Source of the DNA: Propionibacteriaceae bacterium
GTDB lineage: Bacteria; Actinomycetota; Actinomycetes; Propionibacteriales; Propionibacteriaceae
Direction of reading: 5' to 3'
Length of the DNA: 9,837 nucleotides
Assembly (NCBI GenBank): GCA_009781325.1
Contig: WQYJ01000065.1
Location: forward strand, 1-9,837
Position 1 is the first letter of the stretch. Each line of letters begins with the position of its first letter. A model generated the notes under the pieces. It had not been told where the DNA came from. It saw only the letters and a list, made by a program, of their open reading frames with translations, and did not search any database. Below are positions 1 through 6,482 of the stretch, in pieces. The position numbers and the translations under genes are program-made.

Positions 1-79
1 ACGTATGGACTTGGGTAAAGATCTATCCACAGTCCATACGTCGGCTGCCGGGGGTCCTGCCTGGCGGCAGGATGACCGG
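1..79. repeat. Large palindromic intergenic repeat, copy A (cut by window start)
   Basis: This is the right two-thirds of a palindromic element that recurs at 8859-8975 and 9734-9837. A central hairpin pairs ACGTATGGACT (1-11) with AGTCCATACGT (31-41), a perfect 11-bp match. The right arm (43-79) is identical to that of the complete copy except for one base. The arm can also fold on itself, since CCTGCC and GGCAGG are separated by TGGC. The left arm lies outside the window. Between copies the centre differs by paired changes that keep the stem, which suggests the folded form matters. No open reading frame and no T-run follow it, so it does not look like a simple terminator. Confidence 0.85.
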
Positions 80-114
80 GGGCGCGGTCTTTCGTGCAAT
101 CATTGTGTGATAGT

Positions 115-327
115 GTGAGGCAACAACTTAATTCCTGTTCACTGAGGGGAAGTCGGTCGAAACCCGACACTGACCCGCAATGGTGGATCGCCGGATGATG
201 GCGATGAGTCCAGATACCTACGTGCGCAGGGGCGTTTCCTACCATCGAGGTCTGTGGAGGAACGTCCAGGGTTAATGCTGACTTTCTGTGACGTTCCGTG
301 TCGGATCGCTCTTAGAAAGTCATTTTT
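115..327 (+). promoter_or_regulatory. Cobalamin (B12) riboswitch with expression platform
   Basis: The conserved cobalamin aptamer core is readable: GGGGAAGTCGGT, its partner ACCCGAC and CTGACCCGCAA (146-180), followed by the B12-box-like GAGTCCAGATACCT (206-219). ATGGT (180-184) can pair with ACCAT (241-245), as expected for an L5-L13 kissing contact. Downstream, CGTTTCCT (233-240) pairs with AGGAACG (258-264) in a P13-like hairpin. The alternative pairs GGAACGTC (259-266) with GACGTTCC (290-297). The last helix, TGACTTTCT (279-287) with AGAAAGTCA (314-322), hides the only purine-rich ribosome site and is followed by TTTTT directly before the ATG at 328. Inference: B12 binding favours the P13-like hairpin, which leaves the last helix free to form and shuts the operon off. 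The aptamer call is strong and the exact 5' end is approximate. A GATAGT (109-114) could be the -10 element, with no convincing -35. Confidence 0.9.
279..327 (+). terminator. Regulated terminator / ribosome-site sequestering hairpin of the riboswitch
   Basis: A perfect 9-bp stem joins 279-287 and 314-322 and is followed immediately by five T residues (323-327) and the start codon of the first operon gene. The 3' strand contains AGAAAG, the only candidate Shine-Dalgarno sequence, 8 nt before the ATG. The hairpin could therefore act by blocking translation, by ending transcription, or both. Its loop holds the 290-297 strand of the competing helix with 259-266, so the two cannot form together without a pseudoknot. 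Confidence 0.65.
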
Positions 328-1584
328 ATGAAGAGTCTTTTCAGGGCAGTCGGGGTTTCGGCTGCTTTTTGTATGTCCTTAGTTCTCCTGTCGGTTCCAG
401 CCCAAGCTGACGACACCGTACCTGGAGATCCGCGCTTAGCTGCCTCATGGCTCGCCTCGCAACTGGCTGCAGGTGATGATGTCATTACTGCGAACGGTGC
501 CACTGATTGGGGTCTGACAGTTGACGTTTTCTTCGGTCTGGTGTCTTCCGGTCTGGGCGGCAACCAGATTTCTGCCACAGCAGCCAAGCTCGAAGCCTCC
601 GATACCAGCTACATCGACACCCAAGCAGAACTGGGATCAGCCTGGGGACGAGTGGCAAAGATGGCACTAGCCCTCGATATGGCCGGGCTCGATCCGAGAG
701 CCTTCTCAACCTCAGAAGGACAACGTGACCTCATAGACGACCTCACAGCAGTCCTCAACCCAGACGGCTCATTCGGCACATCCTGGACAGACTATTTCTC
801 TCACTCACTCGCCATGATCGCCCTGGCTAGGGTGGACGGCGCCGTACCTGCCGATGCGCTCACCTGGCTGCTCGATCAGCAGTGCACAGAGCCCGGTGAC
901 CCCGGTGCAGGGTCGTTCGGGTGGGATGATGTGTGCGGTTTCCCCGATAACGATGTCACCGGCATGGCGATCCAAGCCCTGCGAGCAGCCGGGGTTGACC
1001 CAGCCGACCCAGCCCTAGTCGCCGCAGAGCAGTGGCTCACAGCCCAACAAGTCGACGGCGGATTTGAGGCCTTCTGGGTCGTCAATTCCAACAGTACGGG
1101 CCTTGCCGCCCAAACTCTGAGCTCCAACGCCGGAGTCACCGGCCCGGCCAGACTCTTCATTGGCGGTCTCCAGATCACCTGCACCACACTGGCAGCATCC
1201 ACAGCACTGAGCGTCGATGAGTTAGGAGCCATCGCGTACGAGAAGTCCGATCTCGACACCTTCACCGCCGATGGCATCACCGATGCCGATACGTGGATGC
1301 TGACATTCGCCACCGCCCAAGCAATCTTGGGTCTGTCCAACTCAGATTTCACATCAATGAGCGCCGCCGGAGCCACCCCAGAGACTCCAGCGCGTACCTG
1401 TTCCACACCTGATCCTCTGGAACCACCTGCGGAAAACCCGGGAGGTCCGTCACTCCCCGCACACCCACCGCAGGTACTCACAGGGGGCTCGGTGCTGCCC
1501 ACCAGCAGTTGGGCTTACTGGGTGGCCGCTGTCTGTATGATCGCAGGAGCGACTTTATTACAAAGGAAGGTCACATGGCAGTAA
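328..1584 (+). CDS. Secreted, membrane-anchored alpha/alpha-barrel protein (prenyltransferase-repeat; transcobalamin/intrinsic-factor alpha-domain-like)
   Basis: This is a 418-aa predicted surface protein, first gene under the B12 riboswitch. A signal peptide covers residues 1-27 (cut after AQA). Helical repeats with Gly/Phe turns resembling squalene-cyclase/prenyltransferase repeats run from about 35 to 345, for example NPDGSFGTSW (144-153), GAGSFGW (193-199) and QQVDGGFEAFW (240-250). The alpha domain of intrinsic factor and transcobalamin uses the same alpha6/alpha6 fold. The Cys pair C186/C203 may form a disulfide outside the cell. A Pro-rich stretch (about 350-390) leads to one C-terminal helix (about 395-411) and a short basic end, which suggests membrane anchoring. 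Terpene cyclase activity is unlikely because the protein is exported and no DXDD-type catalytic motif is evident. The role as half of a cobalamin-capture pair is inferred from the fold, the riboswitch and the following DUF4430 gene. The start is fixed by the riboswitch hairpin and signal peptide. The gene overlaps the next by 10 nt. Confidence 0.88.
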   Translation: MKSLFRAVGVSAAFCMSLVLLSVPAQADDTVPGDPRLAASWLASQLAAGDDVITANGATDWGLTVDVFFGLVSSGLGGNQISATAAKLEASDTSYIDTQAELGSAWGRVAKMALALDMAGLDPRAFSTSEGQRDLIDDLTAVLNPDGSFGTSWTDYFSHSLAMIALARVDGAVPADALTWLLDQQCTEPGDPGAGSFGWDDVCGFPDNDVTGMAIQALRAAGVDPADPALVAAEQWLTAQQVDGGFEAFWVVNSNSTGLAAQTLSSNAGVTGPARLFIGGLQITCTTLAASTALSVDELGAIAYEKSDLDTFTADGITDADTWMLTFATAQAILGLSNSDFTSMSAAGATPETPARTCSTPDPLEPPAENPGGPSLPAHPPQVLTGGSVLPTSSWAYWVAAVCMIAGATLLQRKVTWQ

Positions 1585-2642
1585 AGAAACTGCTGGCTGG
1601 GATGGTGGTGGCTATGCTCATAGCCACTACCACCTCAGTCATAACCACACCCAGTCTTCTCCCGCAAGCCGCGGCGGCAAGCGTACGCCCAGGAGTGTGT
1701 ACGGGCGCAGATTCCAACGCGGTGACCCTGGTGATCGACTACCAGGATCTTGGCGGCGGCAACCTCACGTACTGTGTGTCGAACTTGGCGAGCGGAGCCT
1801 CAGGACTTGATGTCCTGAACGCAGCCGGAGTCTCGGTTCAGGGGACAACCAAGGACGGGATGAGCTTTATTTGCCGGATCAACTCACGCCCGGGCTCCAG
1901 TGAGACAATTACCCTGCCCAACGGCCAGTCTTATGTGGAGAACTGTGTCAATACCCCGCCCGCTGCAGCCTACTGGACCTATTGGTCGGCTGAGCAGGGC
2001 GGGTCGTGGTCCTATAACGGCGCGGGCGGCTCCTCGAAGCGTGTGAAGTTCGGAACCTATGAAGGCTGGTCGTTCTCCTTGGGTAAGACCTTCGGGCAGG
2101 GCCCTGCTCCGCGGGTATCCCCCTCAGCGTGGGTGACACCTCAGGCTCCGACACCGGCACCGACACCAACGCCGGCTCCGACAAAAGCTCCGACAAAGGC
2201 TCCGACGCAAGCTCAGACAGCAACGCCGACGAAGCCTCCATCCCCGACTGGACCGCCGCGATCAACCCCGCCGCGCCCCAATGATCCGACGCATCAGAGT
2301 ACAGCCACGCGCCCGACTCCCCCGCAGCAGCCAACCCAAACCCGTCCAACGGCGACCCGGCCAACTCCGCCGCCCCCGCCAACAGCATCGAGGACTGTCA
2401 CTCCTCCGCCACGACCAACACATGGGGCAACACCGGAGAAGAAACCAACGATTCTTCCGACGAAACCAACCTCAATGCCAACCGAGCGCCCGTCAACCGG
2501 AACACCAACCGCCGTACCCGAAACACCATCGGACACAGGTGTACCCCCGGTGATTCTCGGCGTCATGGTGGGCCTGATTCTTGTCCTAGCAGCGGTTGTT
2601 GCGCTCACCGCCCAGCGACGGCGCCGCAACAAAGAGCGGTGA
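1575..2642 (+). CDS. Secreted DUF4430 (transcobalamin beta-domain-like) protein with Pro/Thr stalk and membrane anchor
   Basis: This 355-aa protein has a signal peptide (about 1-35) and a globular domain (about 40-172) with hallmarks of DUF4430, the family of the intrinsic factor/transcobalamin beta domain: VTLVIDYQD (50-58), SGLDVLNAAG (76-85), CVNTPPAAAYWTYW (124-137) and YEGWSF (162-167). Four Cys (42, 67, 100, 124) could form two disulfides. A Pro/Thr-rich stalk of about 135 residues (190-320) follows, then a membrane helix (about 323-345) and the tail RRRRNKER. The stalk is long enough to carry the domain through a thick wall. The ATG at 1575 is chosen because AAGGAAGG (1563-1570) lies just upstream and a clean signal peptide follows. 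An in-frame ATG at 1509 would add 22 residues inside the previous gene. Together with the alpha-barrel protein it probably forms a split, surface-exposed corrinoid binder. The domain call is confident; the ligand is inferred from the riboswitch. Confidence 0.9.
   Translation: MAVKKLLAGMVVAMLIATTTSVITTPSLLPQAAAASVRPGVCTGADSNAVTLVIDYQDLGGGNLTYCVSNLASGASGLDVLNAAGVSVQGTTKDGMSFICRINSRPGSSETITLPNGQSYVENCVNTPPAAAYWTYWSAEQGGSWSYNGAGGSSKRVKFGTYEGWSFSLGKTFGQGPAPRVSPSAWVTPQAPTPAPTPTPAPTKAPTKAPTQAQTATPTKPPSPTGPPRSTPPRPNDPTHQSTATRPTPPQQPTQTRPTATRPTPPPPPTASRTVTPPPRPTHGATPEKKPTILPTKPTSMPTERPSTGTPTAVPETPSDTGVPPVILGVMVGLILVLAAVVALTAQRRRRNKER
2145..2220 (+). repeat. Short in-frame tandem repeats coding the Pro/Thr stalk
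   Basis: A degenerate 12-bp unit, GCTCCGACAAAA and variants (CCGACACCGGCA, CCGACGCAA), is repeated in frame and encodes APT-P/K motifs at the start of the stalk. Such repeats can gain or lose units by slippage without changing the reading frame, which would alter stalk length. Confidence 0.6.
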
Positions 2643-3808
2643 CGCCAGTGGGCGTGAGCACTGTGCCGAGTACACGTCCAGCCGCGCAAGGCCGGAGTAT
2701 CCAAGCGTACGCCGCTAGGTTCTTCGCGCCTCGGCTCCTGCATCCAGGTGCGTGGTGGGCATGGGCAATCGGCTGCGCAGTCGTTGCCGCGCGTACGACT
2801 AATCTCGCCATCCTTGCCCTTGTCATCACGGTAATCTGTTATACAGTTGTTTCACGTCGAACACAGGCCCCCTGGGCCCTAGCCTTTCGGCTCTATGTCT
2901 ATCTAGCCATCCTGATTGTCGTCCTTCGGGTCTTCTTCCGGATGATGTTCGCCCCGTACGGCCCAACGGTCATCCTGGAATTACCAACTCTCACCGGGCC
3001 TGGGTTCCTCTCGGCGATCTCGCTGTTCGGCCCTGTCTCGGCTGAGGCGCTGCTTGGGGCTGTTGCCTCGGCCCTGCAGTTGGCAGCGATGGTGCTGGCG
3101 ATCGGAGCCGCGAATGCGCTGGCTAACCCCAAGCGTCTGCTGGCAGCCGTACCTGGTGCCCTCTACGAGTGGGGAACAGTCGTCGTGATCGCCCTGTCGA
3201 TCTTCCCGCAACTTGCTGAATCGCTGGTGAGGGTTGGACGAGCCCGTCAGCTTCGCGCGGAGGCCGGACGCCGCCGTGTTCACCTCATCCGCAACGTGGC
3301 TATGCCCGTACTCTCCGATGGTTTGGATCGATCCCTAGTTCTTGCCGGAGCGATGGATTCGCGAGGGTACGGCCGCTCAGCGTCGATGGGGAACTCGGGC
3401 AGATGGCTGACCTCAGTGCTTCTCGTCACGTCGTCACTGGCGCTGTGCGTGGGTGCGTACGGCCTGCTGGATACCGGTTTCACACCGATCTGGATGGGCG
3501 CGCCGATGATCATCCTCGGCCTGATGGTCGGGCTAGTGGGTCTGCGGTTGTCCGGGCGCCGGGTGATGCGTACGCGCTATCGCCCGGACTCCATGAAAGC
3601 ACCCGAGTGGATGGTCCTGGCGACTGCAGCCGCAGCCTGTGGAGGCATCATCGTTCTTGGTATGACAACGCCAGAGGTGGCTTTCCCACCCATACCACCT
3701 CTCACGTGGCCGCCGATCAGCCTATTCAGCCTGGTCGTCGTGGTGGTTCTGCTCCTTCCCGCCCTGCTCGCACCCAAAAATCGGGATGGGAAGGGGCAGA
3801 ACTCATGA
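2639..3808 (+). CDS. cbrV: ECF transporter T component (CbrV-like)
   Basis: This 389-aa integral membrane protein is the scaffold/coupling subunit of an energy-coupling factor importer. It has several hydrophobic helices in the N-terminal half (about 40-170), a cytoplasmic coupling region carrying both EcfT Arg motifs, ARQLRAEAG (202-210) and AMDSRGYG (238-245), and further helices to about residue 380. In the family these coupling helices contact the two ATPase domains. It is longer than a typical EcfT (about 260 aa) because of extra C-terminal helices after residue 320. The GTG start at 2639 overlaps the previous stop (GTGA), implying translational coupling; GTG at 2648 is an alternative. 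It overlaps the ATPase gene by ATGA. The name follows the comparative-genomics label CbrV for the T component of a predicted actinobacterial cobalamin ECF system; specificity here rests on context. Confidence 0.92.
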   Translation: MTPVGVSTVPSTRPAAQGRSIQAYAARFFAPRLLHPGAWWAWAIGCAVVAARTTNLAILALVITVICYTVVSRRTQAPWALAFRLYVYLAILIVVLRVFFRMMFAPYGPTVILELPTLTGPGFLSAISLFGPVSAEALLGAVASALQLAAMVLAIGAANALANPKRLLAAVPGALYEWGTVVVIALSIFPQLAESLVRVGRARQLRAEAGRRRVHLIRNVAMPVLSDGLDRSLVLAGAMDSRGYGRSASMGNSGRWLTSVLLVTSSLALCVGAYGLLDTGFTPIWMGAPMIILGLMVGLVGLRLSGRRVMRTRYRPDSMKAPEWMVLATAAAACGGIIVLGMTTPEVAFPPIPPLTWPPISLFSLVVVVVLLLPALLAPKNRDGKGQNS

Positions 3809-5454
3809 TTGTTTTCGACCACGTATCAGTGAAGTACGCTCCAGGCGAACCGGAGGTGCTTCGCGATGTGAATCTGAGGTTGGAGGATGGTCAACTCATC
3901 TTGGTGGCAGGGCGTACCGGATCGGGAAAATCCACACTCCTCGGGGCTATCAACGGTCATGTCCCCCATTTCACCGGCGGAATCCTCTCCGGTCGTGTCA
4001 CTGTGGACGGGCTCGATACCGCGGCGAATCCTCCGCGTGAACTGGCCCATGTCGTCGGTGTGGTCTGCCAGGATCCTCTGGCTGGTTTCGTCACTGACAC
4101 GGTAGAAGAAGAACTGGCGTACGGCATGGAGCAGCTCGGGGTCGACCCGGCAACGATGAGGACCCGGGTGGAAGAAACCCTGGATATCCTCGGCTTGGCG
4201 GATTTACGCTCCCGCGCGCTGCGTACTCTCTCCGGGGGTCAGCAGCAGCGAGTGGCGATTGGTTCTGTGCTCGCGACGGGGGTACGCATCCTCGTACTTG
4301 ATGAGCCGACTTCTGCTCTGGACCCGGTTTCGTCGGAAGAGGTGCTGGCGGCGCTGCTGCGTTTGGTTCATGATTTGGGTTTGACGGTGATCATTGCTGA
4401 GCATCGTCTTGAGCGAGTGGCCAGTTATGCCGACCGGATGATCCTGCTGGATGGGATGGGTTCGGTGCGCGAGGGTGAAACCCGTTTCATGATGGAAACC
4501 AGTGAGTTGGTACCTCCGGTTGTTGAGTTGGGGCGGATCGCCAAGTTTGAGCAGATTCCCCTGTCGGTGCGTGAAGCCCGGCGCATGGCGGGTCCGCTGC
4601 GCGAACTGTTGTCTGACAAGAACCCCGGCGACTACCGCCGGATTCCTCCGGCACAGGGGAGGTCTTCGGTTCATGCCGACATGGAGTCTGCGTGGGGGGC
4701 TGATCTGGTTGCTTCGGGAATTGTGGTGAATTATGGCGTCGTTCAGGCGGTGTCGGATGTGTCGCTGAGGCTGCCCGCCGGGAAGATCACCGTACTCATG
4801 GGCAGGAATGGTTCGGGAAAGTCGAGCTTGTTGTGGGCCCTGACCGGGGTGCAGAAAACCTCAGGCGGCCGGTTTTCTGTTGATGGGGTTGCGTTGGAGA
4901 AACAGCCTGCTTCTAAGGTACGCAGCTACATTCGCTTGGTGCCGCAAAACGCTTCTGACTTGCTCTATCTTCCCAGTGTTGAACAGGAATGCGAGGCTGC
5001 AGATCGGGAGAGCGGGTCGGCGCCAGGGATGTGCCGGACGATATTGGAGGCTCTGGCGCCCAAGATCGACTCGACCACACACCCGCGGGATCTTTCTGAG
5101 GGGCAGAAACTGTGCCTCGTACTGGCGATCCAATTGACTGCGCGGCCTAGCGTGATTCTGCTGGATGAGCCGACTCGTGGATTGGACTATCCGGCCAAGT
5201 CGTCACTGACCCAGATCTTGAGTGAGATGGCAGCGGAGGGACGGGCGGTGGGAGTGGTCACCCATGACGTCGAGTTTGCCGCTGAAGTGGCTGATCAGAT
5301 CATTGTGATGGCCACTGGTGAGGTGATTCAGGTTGGTACGTCTTCGCAGGTGTTGTCGACCTCTGCTTTGTTTGCTCCGCAGGTGGCGAAGGTGCTCTAT
5401 CCCGAGCATTGGCTGACGCCGTACCAGGTCGGCGAAGTCTTGTGGGAGGGATGA
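3805..5454 (+). CDS. cbrU: Duplicated ECF ATPase, EcfA-EcfA' fusion (CbrU-like)
   Basis: This 549-aa cytoplasmic protein carries two complete ABC ATPase domains and powers the importer by ATP hydrolysis. Domain 1 (about 1-240): Walker A GRTGSGKST (36-44), Q-loop Q89, signature LSGGQ (142-146), Walker B RILVLDEPTS (161-170), switch His H200. Domain 2 (about 300-549): Walker A GRNGSGKSS (333-341), Q-loop Q381, signature LSEGQ (430-434) in place of LSGGQ, Walker B VILLDEPT (450-457), switch His H487. A linker of about 60 residues joins them. The fusion guarantees a 1:1 pair of the two ATPases. The start at 3805 overlaps the cbrV stop (ATGA) and follows AGGGG at about 8 nt. An in-frame ATG at 3403 would add 134 residues of unrelated sequence inside cbrV and is rejected. 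A dedicated ATPase pair beside its own T and S subunits marks this as a group I-type ECF transporter. Confidence 0.95.
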   Translation: MIVFDHVSVKYAPGEPEVLRDVNLRLEDGQLILVAGRTGSGKSTLLGAINGHVPHFTGGILSGRVTVDGLDTAANPPRELAHVVGVVCQDPLAGFVTDTVEEELAYGMEQLGVDPATMRTRVEETLDILGLADLRSRALRTLSGGQQQRVAIGSVLATGVRILVLDEPTSALDPVSSEEVLAALLRLVHDLGLTVIIAEHRLERVASYADRMILLDGMGSVREGETRFMMETSELVPPVVELGRIAKFEQIPLSVREARRMAGPLRELLSDKNPGDYRRIPPAQGRSSVHADMESAWGADLVASGIVVNYGVVQAVSDVSLRLPAGKITVLMGRNGSGKSSLLWALTGVQKTSGGRFSVDGVALEKQPASKVRSYIRLVPQNASDLLYLPSVEQECEAADRESGSAPGMCRTILEALAPKIDSTTHPRDLSEGQKLCLVLAIQLTARPSVILLDEPTRGLDYPAKSSLTQILSEMAAEGRAVGVVTHDVEFAAEVADQIIVMATGEVIQVGTSSQVLSTSALFAPQVAKVLYPEHWLTPYQVGEVLWEG

Positions 5455-6302
5455 TGAAACCCGCCTGGAGAGCTGACGCACCCGTACCTCTGGAGTGGAA
5501 GTCTGTGCTCATGCTGGTGATCCTGAGCGTGGCGGGGTTGGGGATGTTCGCGTGGCCGCTGATTATTCCGGTGAGCGCTGAGTCTGGGCTGGGTGACAAC
5601 TCGCCGTTGATCTTTATTGCTTTGCTGCCGCTGCTGATCTTCTTGGTTCTTGCCCAGATTTCTGAGAAAGGGATGGACACCAAAGCTCTGGCTATTCTGG
5701 GGGTTCTGAGCGCGATTAACGCGGTCTTGCGGCCTTTGGGTGCGGGGACAAACGGGATCGAGCTGGTGTTCTTCTTGCTGATCTTGGCGGGCCGGGTCTT
5801 CGGCGCGGGGTTCGGTTTCGTCCTGGGGTGTACGTCGTTGTTTGCTTCGGCTCTGCTCACCGCGGGAGTCGGGCCGTGGATGCCCTTCCAGATGCTGGCA
5901 TCGGCGTGGATCGGCATGGGGGCTGGTCTGCTGCCGCATCGGCTCTTCGGGCGCGAAATCCGCGGCAAGGCGGAGATAGCGATGCTCATTGTGTACGGGA
6001 TTGTCGCCGGCTATTTCTTCGGCATCATCATGAATCTGTGGTTCTGGCCCTATTTGATGGGCCCTGCGATGGGTACAGGCGCTGATCTGGCGTACATCCC
6101 CGGCGGCTCCTTCATCGAAAACCTCAAACGCTTTGGCATCTTCACCCTAATCACCTCCACCGCCGTCTGGGACACCGGCCGAGCCATCATCAACACAATC
6201 CTATTAGCCCTTGTCGGAGCACCAATCCTAGCCGCCTTCCGAAGAACCCTACGAAAAGCCGCCTTCAACCCCGAAGTCGAGTTTGTCTCTGACAGCCGCT
6301 AA
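5454..6302 (+). CDS. cbrT: ECF transporter substrate-binding (S) component, predicted cobalamin (CbrT-like)
   Basis: This 282-aa membrane protein has about six hydrophobic segments (about 17-40, 51-68, 76-95, 102-135, 145-165, 174-200, plus a C-terminal one at 228-262). S components bind the vitamin within the membrane and dock on the T/ATPase module. ECF-S-like sequence includes SAINAVLRPLGAGTNGIELV (86-105), RVFGAGFGFVLG (114-125) and GPWMPFQMLASAWIGMGAG (140-158), similar to actinobacterial S components annotated next to duplicated ATPases. The ATG at 5454 is preferred because GGGAGG (5444-5449) lies 4 nt upstream. ATG 5451 is in frame but almost touches that site. Either start overlaps the cbrU stop, and a start at 5409 would extend into cbrU without reason. 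The substrate, cobalamin or another corrinoid, is inferred from the riboswitch and the two transcobalamin-like genes. It is the last gene of the operon. Confidence 0.88.
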   Translation: MKPAWRADAPVPLEWKSVLMLVILSVAGLGMFAWPLIIPVSAESGLGDNSPLIFIALLPLLIFLVLAQISEKGMDTKALAILGVLSAINAVLRPLGAGTNGIELVFFLLILAGRVFGAGFGFVLGCTSLFASALLTAGVGPWMPFQMLASAWIGMGAGLLPHRLFGREIRGKAEIAMLIVYGIVAGYFFGIIMNLWFWPYLMGPAMGTGADLAYIPGGSFIENLKRFGIFTLITSTAVWDTGRAIINTILLALVGAPILAAFRRTLRKAAFNPEVEFVSDSR

Positions 6303-6330
6303 TTCCTAGCACTGAGTGGCCGTACGCAGG

Positions 6331-6380
6331 ACTACGCGTACGTTTACATGGCGTGTTTGCCAGGTAAACGCACGCGTAGT
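6331..6380 (+). terminator. Strong stem-loop closing the B12 operon
   Basis: ACTACGCGT (6331-6339) pairs with ACGCGTAGT (6372-6380) and CGTTTAC (6341-6347) with GTAAACG (6364-6370). This is a 17-bp stem with one A/C mismatch. TGGC/GCCA at the loop (6349-6352, 6359-6362) extends it further. It lies 29 nt after the cbrT stop. Only CTCTTAGT follows, without a good T-run, so it may be a weak U-tract actinobacterial terminator or an RNA 3'-end stabiliser. The two-part stem is far beyond chance, but the function is inferred. Confidence 0.7.
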
Positions 6381-6482
6381 CTCTTAGTCGGCCCTATTCT
6401 GGGTTCAGATTTCTGCCAGAATGCAAACCTGCGTCGGTGGTGTACTAGCATAGGAGCCTCACTCCGGAACGATAGGGGTAAA

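Noticed and set aside
876..1502. 208-codon open frame on the - strand
   Set aside because: It is the antisense shadow of the alpha-barrel gene in GC-rich DNA, with no ribosome site and no recognisable domain.
1490..1581. Possible LPXTG sortase signal in the alpha-barrel protein (LPTSS before the membrane helix)
   Set aside because: The Thr-Gly of the motif is absent and the tail is short. A plain transmembrane anchor is the safer reading; the same holds for the DUF4430 protein, where SDTG lacks the Leu-Pro.
328..1584. Terpene cyclase or prenyltransferase enzyme
   Set aside because: The repeats only report the alpha/alpha fold. The protein is exported, lacks an evident DXDD-type catalytic motif and belongs to a B12-regulated operon.
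1948..2743. Overlapping open frames opposite and beside the Pro/Thr stalk
   Set aside because: Repetitive codons of the stalk keep other frames open; none has a start signal or a domain.
3403..3804. In-frame 134-residue N-terminal extension of the ATPase
   Set aside because: It lies inside the cbrV coding region, encodes low-similarity Arg/Gly/Ser-rich sequence, and a good ribosome site with an ATGA overlap marks 3805 as the start.
5300..5989. 229-codon open frame on the - strand, Pro/Arg/Ser-rich
   Set aside because: It is antisense to cbrU and cbrT, with low-complexity composition typical of a reverse-strand shadow.
6348..6482. Upstream ATG extension of the lipoprotein gene
   Set aside because: The ATG is in the loop of the operon's closing stem-loop, and the extension would place the lipoprotein signal peptide internally. 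The GTG at 6483 has a ribosome site.
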